A DNA stretch of 64,000 bases. It comes from Luidia sarsii (taxonomy: Eukaryota > Echinodermata > Asteroidea > Paxillosida > Luidiidae). Shown piece after piece: positions 57,401 to 64,000 of the stretch. A program made the translations under genes and the position numbers. Location of the stretch: positions 12,288,363 to 12,352,362 of the forward strand of contig OX465110.1 in the NCBI GenBank assembly GCA_949987565.1, in the 5' to 3' direction. Within the stretch, counting starts at the first letter, position 1; every line of letters begins with the position of its first letter. The notes under the pieces are model-generated. The model was not told the origin of the DNA, made no database searches, and saw only the letters and a list, made by a program, of their open reading frames with translations.

Positions 57401-57593
57401 ATAACATGCTTACTGTATTGAGCAGTCTGAAGATGATGTAAGTGCTTTTGCTTGTTTTCAGTCACAGACAGTGTGCTTTCTTTTCATTGCTGTTTGCAGT
57501 GCAACCATGAGCCAGATTTATGAAGAGCACCGAGATGCTGACGGATTCCTGTATGTGGCTTACAGTGGAGAGAACACATTTGGCACATCGTGA
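51464..57593 (+). CDS. GABARAPL2: GABARAPL2 (GATE-16), Atg8-family protein, 3 coding exons
   Basis: Exons 51464-51497, 56530-56758 and 57500-57593 join in phases 1 and 2 to give 118 aa (human 117). Atg8 proteins are ubiquitin-like. ATG4 exposes a C-terminal Gly that is then joined to phosphatidylethanolamine on autophagosomal and Golgi membranes; GATE-16 also acts in Golgi SNARE traffic. Exon 1 is only 34 nt ([11 protein letters not shown]) and carries the GABARAP-type MKW start. Exon 2 has [37 protein letters not shown] and [15 protein letters not shown]. Exon 3 has [15 protein letters not shown], ending in Gly116 followed by Thr-Ser, so processing by ATG4 is expected. [16 protein letters not shown] favours the GABARAPL2 branch over GABARAP or LC3. 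Intron 1 (about 5 kb) is almost wholly repeats. The gene lies head to head with TMEM231, with 6.1 kb between the start codons. Confidence 0.95.
51540..52395. repeat. Dispersed repeat copy A, in GABARAPL2 intron 1
   Basis: Same order of words as copies B and C (ATGTCTGTTTGCTAACAGA, TTTGTGCACAAAG, TTTTGATGACGTCA, TTGGCCAAATATGCTCA). It ends in the palindrome AGCTTTTCCGC...GCGGAAAAGCT. Copy A is the most diverged. Confidence 0.75.
52527..54187. mobile_element. Large foldback element, copy 3
   Basis: The left arm (52527-53325) is the same sequence as the left arm of 39414-42567. A shortened inverted right arm lies at 53860-54187. The centre (about 53345-53810) differs: it holds GCGCAAACCTTAGGTTTGCGC palindromes. 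In GABARAPL2 intron 1. Confidence 0.8.
54215..54504. mobile_element. TIR element with a 10-bp target duplication
   Basis: Perfect inverted ends AGCTCTATAAATAAACTAGA (54219-54238 and 54481-54500), with GGGTCTAAGC outside at 54205-54214 and 54505-54514, 4 bp from each TIR. The inner inverted pieces ATTACCAAAGAGGGCAA / TTGCCCTCTTTGGTAAT lie within. In GABARAPL2 intron 1. Confidence 0.85.
54530..56055. repeat. Direct tandem duplication of a 760-bp dispersed repeat (copies B and C)
   Basis: Copies run about 54533-55290 and 55293-56055, nearly identical over their whole length (period 760 bp, for example AAATATATGTCTGTTGTGAA at 54540 and 55300). In GABARAPL2 intron 1, between foldback copy 3 and exon 2. 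Confidence 0.85.
56056..56172. repeat. Tandem duplicated hairpin
   Basis: Two head-to-tail copies of a 57-bp unit holding the palindrome AGCTTTTCCGCTTCC / GGAAGCGGCGGAAAAGCT. The same hairpin closes repeat copy A. Confidence 0.75.
56180..56412. repeat. Arm fragment of the 17939-19125 family next to GABARAPL2 exon 2
   Basis: CCCCCAGATTTTACCCCCAA and TACTGGTCATTTGTTTTACT match the foldback arm. It ends about 120 bp before the exon 2 splice acceptor at 56528-56529. Confidence 0.65.
56765..56905. repeat. MITE fragment directly after GABARAPL2 exon 2
   Basis: GTGTTCACACGGCT with GCGATTATTCGGATCGCGAT and GGGATTTGAATCGTGATTC. It starts about 8 bp from the exon 2 donor at 56759, so the donor sits nearly at the repeat edge. 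Confidence 0.6.
56938..57388. mobile_element. Inverted-repeat element in GABARAPL2 intron 2
   Basis: Left arm (ATCTTTTGATACAGTCAAG, GTCGGTCACATCACAATATA) and right arm (TATTGTGATGTGACCGACAT, GACTGTATCAAGAGAT) are inverted copies of about 180 bp around a spacer near 57120-57175. It ends about 110 bp before exon 3. Confidence 0.75.
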
Positions 57594-58257
57594 ACCCATC
57601 CCCTCTTAACCCAAACAAATATATTCAAAGTAAGCTTACATTCCAAAGAACATATCTGTATTGAGTCGTGTACAGAATCTGTGAAGGTAGATGTACTAAG
57701 CCAGGAGCAGTGATACAACACACATTCTAATCAGTGAGTCAATTCCATCGACGAGACAGGGCCTGGTGTAGTGTACTTGTCAAGCACAAACTTTAAATTT
57801 TGTAAGATCTTTAAGAGCTTCAAGATCGCAAAAGGCCATGGTGCACAAGCGTTAAAGTTACCTGTTAAGATTAGGGGTAGGGTTAGACTGGACTAGCCCT
57901 TACGCTTACCCCAACCATAGACCTGACTCTTTAATACCAAAATTCCATGGTTTAAATTTTGCACAAGGGACCTTGTGCGATCTTAACGCTTGTGCAAGGC
58001 TTAAGGTTTGCAATCAATTGATTGTGCACTAGTGATTTGTGTTTGTATCGTCATATCATGCATTTCAGTGGAAGTACACTGTGGCTCAAATAGACAATGA
58101 ATTAATAAATGATCCTCCCTCAGTGTAAGGATGTGTTTCCAAGCAGGATACTTTTGCCTTTCTGTGTCATATTAAAGGGAAAGACAGACACAGCAATGTG
58201 TAGTCCCTAGCTTGCTGATCAAGTAGTTGTTGCTACAGAAACGTACGGTATAAAAGA

Positions 58258-58350
58258 TATGAAGGTTTGCATGGTGGAAGTAACAAGTGGAAGATTTTTC
58301 ATGAGCCAGTGACACCATATAACCCAACTCTTTTGAGATGGAGTGTGTCG
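58258..58350. repeat. Tail fragment of the second retroelement family
   Basis: ATGAAGGTTTGCATGGTGGA, GTGACACCATATAACC and CTTTTGAGATGGAGTGTGTC match the family, with the central hairpin lost. Confidence 0.55.
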
Positions 58351-58447
58351 CTGCTTATGACTGGTTAGTCTTTAAGCTTTTTCAGTTAAACTAACATGGC
58401 TGTCTTTACACATCTACAGAAATTTGAGAAAGTGTAAAACAATAGCT

Positions 58448-58905
58448 CTCTAAAGTTGTGTTTCCACTGGACTTATTTTGGTTAAACTCACTGAGAAAAT
58501 GGTTGCTTTTCCCATTTTATGTGCAGTGAAGACGGCCCAGTAAGCGTTTCTCTCGGGTTGCTTTAACTAAGTCCAATGGCCAACCTTTTCCCAGTAAAAA
58601 TGACCGTGTAACTTTTACCGTGTGGATTATCCCAGTGAAATCGTACAACTCGGTAAAAAACCTCACCCAGTCAAATGACAACACGGTGCACGGTTTCTGC
58701 TTGCTCAATGCTCACCACCTACAAGGATTGAACTTCTTCGTGATGGCAGCCAGAGGCAGTTTCATTTCGTGGGCATTATGTAGCTTCAGTCAAAGGTCAT
58801 GCACAACTCCCTCATGAGCCATTATATAGACAGCTCGGTTACCTTAACCACTGTCTGGGTTAAATTTCCCCTTTTTTATGTCCAGTGTAAAACATGGCTT
58901 TAAAC
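58448..58905. repeat. MITE related to 6670-7454
   Basis: GTTGTGTTTCCACTGGACTT at the left and TGTCCAGTGTAAAACATGGC at the right, with ACTCGGTAAAAAACCTCACC inside. Ends decayed. In the 3' flank of GABARAPL2. Confidence 0.55.
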
Positions 58906-59269
58906 TAACCTTCATACGCAACCTGTACCCTACCTTTCATCTAGTTTTTCTGCACATTACCATCAGAGACTTTTATTTGAAAAATTGGAGACTCAATTAG
59001 AAGGATGGCAAATAAGCCTAAATATCGATACTTGACTCTAGCCTCCCCATTTTCGGTTCAGGTTCAATGGATCAGGAGCCATATTCACAGAATCTGTTTC
59101 TGCCAGTGAAAATAAAAATGCTGCTTACGATGGCAGACATTTCTTTGCTTTCAGTAAGGGTATTTTGTGGGTAAGCAAGGCATTGAGGGCTTCCACAATT
59201 GCTCAGTTCCTGTAAGTACATGAAGTAAGGATTTATTTTCGTGAGGTTAGTACAGAATTAAATTGCCAA

Positions 59270-59368
59270 TTGTTAGAGAGCCTGACTTTTGTATCCCGGT
59301 GGGACATTTCTGAAAGGCGTAAAGGTCCTGCTAGGATCACAATGTCAGACCCTCTATTTAAGATTCGT
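59270..59368. repeat. Head-to-head Penelope tail remnant
   Basis: An inverted piece (AGAGAGCCTGACTTTTGTAT) is followed by the direct piece AAAGGTCCTGCTAGGATCAC and AATGTCAGACCC. It lies 3' of GABARAPL2. Confidence 0.6.
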
Positions 59369-60149
59369 CATTATATCCTGTTTCTTCTTCGCAGTGATAG
59401 ATTTTGGATAAGAGGAGGGAGAATTGCTCCCTGAGTGCTGACTCGAATACTGCTACATACAAATTCTGAAAATGTTGAGGGCATGAAAGATTCACATATT
59501 TAATGTAATATCTGCCATTGTGCAGTTAGATTTCAAAATAATAATTAACATCATAACTTTTCGAAGGTCTTAGTGTTCGGTTGCTTCTTGCATGTACCTT
59601 CATCTAGAACTTTAACTCTGAAGAGATGTAGAAAAATGGTTCTATACCGTTTTGATAAATGAACATTTTTGTTGAATGATGTTGAAATCACAATCTGTCA
59701 TAACATTCTATTTTATGTATGTATACAATTTTGCAAAAAGAAATACATGAGGTAAAGAGGTAGTTTTTGCGTAAGGAAAAAAACTCAAATTGCTTTTTAA
59801 GAAAAATTGAAGCCATCGTTCAATTATTCTGAATGATTTGGTGTAATTTAAGGGCTGTGGAAATGCAAGGGCATGCACATGCATTTTGACAGATTAATCC
59901 CAAAGCATTCCTAATTGTGTTGGTTTATTTAACTCAAGTGCTGTTTGGAATTCAAAGAAATCTTTGACTAAAGCTGGCCTTTAAAATTCAGTACTTTGTT
60001 ACTTTTATTTTTGCTATTAAATTTCAATATTTCTAGATGTAATATAAATTTAGAATATAAGAGGCTTTACATTTAATTTGTCCCATTATAGAAACTTTAT
60101 TTGATTTGATAAAAGATCATCCACTGTTTGTGATCCCCGAGCTGCTGTA

Positions 60150-60378
60150 GCCAGGTTTACAACAATTGGTTGTCTGCATCTGAATGAAAGCAGGGGTGGG
60201 ATCCCTGGAGATAATACAGCAGTTAATGGTTGAATTGCTTCTGACTGGTGCCCCCACCTCGGCAAAGACTAGTTGACCATTTGGGAAGGCCACCATCTAA
60301 GGGTTGGATAGCTCAGATTGGAGAGCGCGGGTATGTTAATCCAGAGGTCTTGGGCTCAAGTCCTAGCCCAGTGATTTT
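60150..60378 (+). repeat. Dispersed repeat with tRNA-like module
   Basis: The same order as 23099-23345; the tRNA-like part is 60302-60374 (TAGCTCAGATTGGAGAGC and GGGCTCAAGTCC). The T-rich tail begins at 60375. Confidence 0.8.
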
Positions 60379-61099
60379 TTCTTTGATTTGTCATTTTCTC
60401 GATAGAAACTTAAGGTTTAAATAATATTTTATTGGTTCTTTTTGAACTCTGCGTTATGACATCTGAAATGAGGCTGCCTGAAAGGCATTCCTCTATCGCC
60501 AATGCGATATTATAATAAGATCCTGGATCATAAGCACTTTCACCAGCTGCCAACCTTTTGCTGAATTTTTGTTTGCATTTAGATTAGAGAATATGTTTTT
60601 GTATGAGACTGGTCCCTTTTTCAGTTTGGGCATGCTGGTGGAAATTATTGCATTGAAGTCATGTCAAGTGTATATGCTGAATGCTAATTGATGCAGTGTA
60701 CCCAAGTTTTGCCTTCAAAATGACAGTTAAATCCTATATTGTTCTATCGTAATCTACAATGATCTTCGTACCGGGGTAATCATGTATATTTTGTATTGTT
60801 TTATTATAAGAGGAACTATATTTCATTGCTAATATGTACACAGCACTGATTGAAGAACGAATAAATAATGTCAGCGGTGCCAGACTTTGTACCAGTATAT
60901 CAATCATTGACTTTTCTCCTTGTACATTTGCCCCGTGAAAATACATATGTTCATGCACATATATAATGTTTAATTACGGTACATTGCTCTGAATGTGACA
61001 TCTGACTTGCTAGCAATATGTATGTATGGCTAGCAATATGTTGATATTCTGAAATAAAAATGTCGACGTCTTTTGATAAATCATTATGGCATGATGGTA

Positions 61100-61531
61100 T
61101 CAACTTGCTGGTTGAAGGATATCTAGCCGGGCCCCGCACCTTGCACACATATCGATGGACGGCGGTCGATCACGCAATGGTATCCCTGGATAACATTTCA
61201 TTTTCTCGGGGTATGGACATCGGTAGCAAAGAATGAGCAACTCCATCACTTCATGAGGTGGCAATGAGGAGCCATATGGTGATGAAGTTGTACAAGAAGA
61301 GATTGCGAGACCACCGTCTCCGGTGTCTGGATATCTTACATTTCTTTGCGCTGGTATGACCACGGAGGAATTCCTCCATGGTATGCCAAGACACAGCCAA
61401 AGAGGTTGGATGTTTCCGGACAAACAAAGCAACGGAAAGTCGATGATTAGATCAAGAGCGAAGACAACTTGCCTGGTGCCTCTGTAAAAAAATAAACCTG
61501 ATAAAAACTGTCCGCTCATAAGCATACTCAT
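61100..61531 (-). CDS. Hypothetical 143-aa protein with paired CxxC knuckles
   Basis: A single uninterrupted frame on the minus strand, from an ATG at 61531 to a stop at 61100. I do not recognise it. The N-terminal half is hydrophobic (residues 21-50, VVFALDLIIDFPLLCLSG then LWLCLGIPW). The C-terminal half holds C102-x2-C105 and C129-x2-C132-G, with an extra Cys at 113, the spacing of a small zinc ribbon. It lies just past the 3' region of GABARAPL2, in sequence not obviously repetitive. No splice structure or relative is evident. It could be a small gene, a terminal exon, or chance. Confidence 0.3.
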   Translation of the reverse strand: MSMLMSGQFLSGLFFYRGTRQVVFALDLIIDFPLLCLSGNIQPLWLCLGIPWRNSSVVIPAQRNVRYPDTGDGGLAISSCTTSSPYGSSLPPHEVMELLILCYRCPYPEKMKCYPGIPLRDRPPSIDMCARCGARLDILQPAS

Positions 61532-61589
61532 CGCTGATTGGTTTAAACGTGGATGACATCATTGTAATCCCGGAAGCTTGCCAAATAGT

Positions 61590-62070
61590 GTTCGCGGCTA
61601 GTCCGAGTAACTTGGACCCTTACAATCGCCCTTTTTTATGTTGAGGGATTCGGGCGATAGTAGGGTCCAAGGAATCCTGCTGGGAAACCCGATAAACTAA
61701 CTATTGTGTTCGACTCCCTGATTACCCCCGACCAAAACCCCCAGATTTTACCCCGAATTCACCCGTGAAACCGTCCCACGCACCCATCTTTCAAGTTGGT
61801 TTAAGCATGGGGGAATATTCCTCCAAGTGAGAATCACCGATTTCAATACTGGTCATTTGTTTTACTCACGTTTGAGGAAAAAGAAGAAATTTCCCCTGAG
61901 GTGATCGAGAAGATTCTCTCCCGTCAGACGAGCCAAAATGCGGCGGCCATCTTTGATTTCAAATCGAAACGGTATACACGCAAATCAATGACGTTTTGGA
62001 GTCAACGCATGCTTTCGCGCGCTTAACGCTTGCGCGCGCATACACTCACACAGACCACTGCGTACACGGA
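61590..62070. repeat. Single copy of the 17939-19125 foldback arm
   Basis: GTCCGAGTAACTTGGACCCT, CCCAGATTTTACCCCGAATT, ACTGGTCATTTGTTTTACTC and CCACAGACCACT-type sequence follow in the same order as in the arms at 17939-19125. Confidence 0.7.
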
Positions 62071-62651
62071 CCTGTCAAAACGTCATCGATTTACGTATAC
62101 AAATTTACCGTTTCACTCAGTCTCACACCTTAATTATGTCTACATTGCCCAGCTGCTGTGTTGGGCACCAAACCACAAACACACTTCAGGGTGCACTGTT
62201 CCTCCCAAAAAGATAATCCTCGATCTTATCTCTACTGGTGAACATTCAAGGGAAGGGGCAAACCAAGGTTCCTAATACCTCCTTGGGCAAACTAAGTAAC
62301 TAAAAAAACATCGAAGTACATGTACATATAACTTAGAAAACAAAACAAAGTGGTTAGATGTAACTTAAAAACAAAAGAACAAAACACAGTACATGTAGGC
62401 TGTACGTACATACATGTAGCAGGCACCCCTGCTACACTTTCACAACTGCACCTAATCCAAAGCCTCTCATCTACATGTATAGCTCTAAACCTTTCTCATA
62501 ACTGGCGCACAGCTTTCCCTTCTTAAAACAGCACTGCCAACTGACCCTAAATCCCCAGGTGAGATGCAATATATAATGGAGGTCGTCACTATTCGACCAG
62601 TTTTCCACTGACAAGTCAACTTAATTTTAATACATGTACAGTCTGTATACA

Positions 62652-63201
62652 GTCTGCTGGCCAAGAATAATTTCTCCTTTCTTGGCAAGCACTATCTTCA
62701 AGTGCATGGCACTGCCATGGGCACGCGCATGGCTCCTTCCTTTGCTTGCCTTTTCATGGGTGACCTTGAGGAACGCATGCTCAGTGAGGCTCCATGCCGT
62801 CCCTGGATTTGGTGGAGATACATAGATGACGTTTTCTTCATTTGGACTATATAGGGACGATAGCAGCTTGAATGCCTTCTTTGACCACATCAATTCCTTC
62901 CACTGCACTATCAAATTCACATGGGAACAGACCCACTTTCTGGATGTCACCGTCCGGAAAGACCTCGACACACTTACTACTGACTTGTATTCTAAGCCCA
63001 CCGACACTCATCAATATCTCCATGCCTCTAGTTGTCGCCCCAGACACTGTAAGACTGGTATAGCTTACAGCCAGGCCCTCAGATTGAGGCGCATATGTTC
63101 CCATGAGTCTGACTTTCGCCGCCATACACGTGTATTGGCCAGTAACTTGGTTGCTAGAGGCTATATGTTCTTGCCAAGTGAAGAACTCCATTGCTAAAGT
63201 C
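62652..63201 (+). pseudogene. Penelope-like retroelement copy 3, reverse transcriptase fragment
   Basis: Begins with NNFSFLGKHYLQVHGTAMG, keeps the catalytic WWRYIDDVFF (near 62815-62840), then a short insertion with a stop shifts the frame. It continues SSLNAFFDHINSFH, HFLDVTVRKDLDTL, DTHQYLHASSCRP and ends at FLPSEELHC. It lacks the N-terminal reverse transcriptase part, the GIY-YIG domain and the tail. Very close in sequence to copy 2. Confidence 0.85.
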
Positions 63202-64000
63202 CGATCGTCGACTTTGCGCGAATCTTTTCAAAGTTTGCACCTGTGATAGACCATGTATGGCTGGGTGCTGTTATGCAAAATGTTGGAATGTTGGCTATAG
63301 TCTTCATTCAAGGCGCTCTAGGCCCTGTCACTGCATGGTCACGTCAGTGGGCTGTGTCCGAATTCATTGGCTACGGTGTACGGTTCCAATGTGTACATGA
63401 GTCTCGCACCAATAGCTAGTGAATTCCAATAAATAGGCCTATGTGTATGTGTGTTTTTCAGCCGCAGCAAAGATCCACTCACTTGAGAAAAGACGACTAG
63501 TTGTCATTCGCGAGCGTGGTCCTGGAAAATTTCGCGGTCCTCCCAAGATTATGACGTAATGCGCGGCCAATCAGAGACCATTTGATTCAAAAACACACCT
63601 GTTAGTGAGTTTCAGTGACGCTTTTCCCAATTTTCCCAAGTACCTTTTTTTCTGCTTTGACAACTGACAACTATGGCAAGTGAGGGTTTCCGAAAGATGG
63701 CAAATTATTACAGATTTTGAAATATTTATAGAGCATTATTAACCTTTCCAAAAACTACTCATAATTATTCAAAAGTTCCCAGTAAGTTTTTCCTTTATTT
63801 GGTTTCCTTTATTTGTTTGTCATAAATATTCTGATTAATTTATGATTAAATTATTCTGATTAATTTATCTTTGTCCTGCAAAACATTGTGTGTATCTCAC
63901 GAACTTGATTGAAAGCGGCCAGTCTGTAAGAAGAGTCCTTGTGGGATCTAAACACCTGTCCCTCTAAACCTTTAAGATTTTCATTTTTGGGGCCAATTAG
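63202..64000. other. Right end of window; no gene supported
   Basis: AT-rich sequence after Penelope copy 3. A weak Penelope-tail-like stretch (AGAAGAGTCCTTGTGGGATC, TAAACACCTGTCC) lies at about 63928-63970. No splice-consistent frame. Confidence 0.4.

Larger units (their letters stand above)
57594..61070 (+). other. 3' flank and possible 3' UTR of GABARAPL2
   Basis: No coding region is supported. AATAAA words lie at about 60860 and 61051, the latter followed by GTCGACG; either could be a poly(A) signal but this is weak. It includes the repeats noted at 58258, 58448, 59270 and 60150. Confidence 0.35.

Noticed and set aside
60302..60374. Functional tRNA gene
   Set aside because: Same repeat family as 23099-23345, with poor cloverleaf pairing in the acceptor stem.
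63191..63400. Cys-rich 69-aa frame, briefly considered as a zinc-binding domain
   Set aside because: It starts inside the end of Penelope copy 3 and the Cys spacing fits no family I know.

Overview
This is a eukaryotic, animal window. The genes are split by GT-AG introns (plus one AT-AC intron), no bacterial-style operon is visible, and the proteins look like invertebrate relatives of four vertebrate genes. The gene content, the dense cover of transposon debris (Penelope-like elements, tRNA-derived repeats, foldback elements) and the many palindromic TACATGTACATGTA runs suggest an invertebrate deuterostome such as a sea star, hemichordate or amphioxus. I cannot name the species.

Four host genes can be assembled exon by exon with consistent splice phases. 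(1) SLC66A2 (PQLC1), a PQ-loop membrane protein, on the minus strand at 3117-14847 (4 coding exons, 263 aa). (2) TIMM21, a subunit of the mitochondrial TIM23 translocase, on the plus strand at 22759-28498 (6 coding exons, 239 aa). (3) TMEM231, a ciliary transition-zone protein, on the minus strand at 30769-45331 (7 coding exons, 311 aa); its last intron has all the hallmarks of a minor-spliceosome (U12) AT-AC intron. (4) GABARAPL2 (GATE-16), an Atg8-family autophagy protein, on the plus strand at 51464-57593 (3 coding exons, 118 aa). TMEM231 and GABARAPL2 lie head to head, the arrangement I recall from human 16q23. The four genes share no evident pathway.

Most of the rest is mobile DNA. Three copies of one Penelope-like retroelement (reverse transcriptase plus GIY-YIG endonuclease) lie at 9352-10538, about 47395-49917 and about 62652-63201. 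The first has a 13-bp target duplication. The second is interrupted by a 774-bp solo LTR with 5-bp target duplications. Short 3' tails of the same family, with a hammerhead-like core, are scattered through the introns, and a second tail family carries a better hammerhead motif at 34687-34720. Foldback and TIR elements with readable target duplications include 43608-43790 and 43931-44605 (9 bp each), 45348-46127 (9 bp with one mismatch, ending 8 bp short of the TMEM231 start codon), 54215-54504 (10 bp), 36761-37616 and 10947-11408 (3 bp), 6670-7454 (TTAA) and 5385-5744 (TTA). A large foldback family is seen in three copies (20690-21830, 39414-42567, 52527-54187).

Tandem arrays lie at 6031-6161, 10765-11512, 20200-20455, 26660-26892, 40910-41965 and 46655-47240. 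Two unassigned open frames deserve attention: a frame with a 2A-like DMESNPGP motif (16855-17655) and a 143-aa frame with two CxxC knuckles (61100-61531, minus). Remaining stretches (for example 1310-2600, 32000-33040, 37620-38190, 49920-51460, 57600-61050 and 63200-64000) show no gene I can support.
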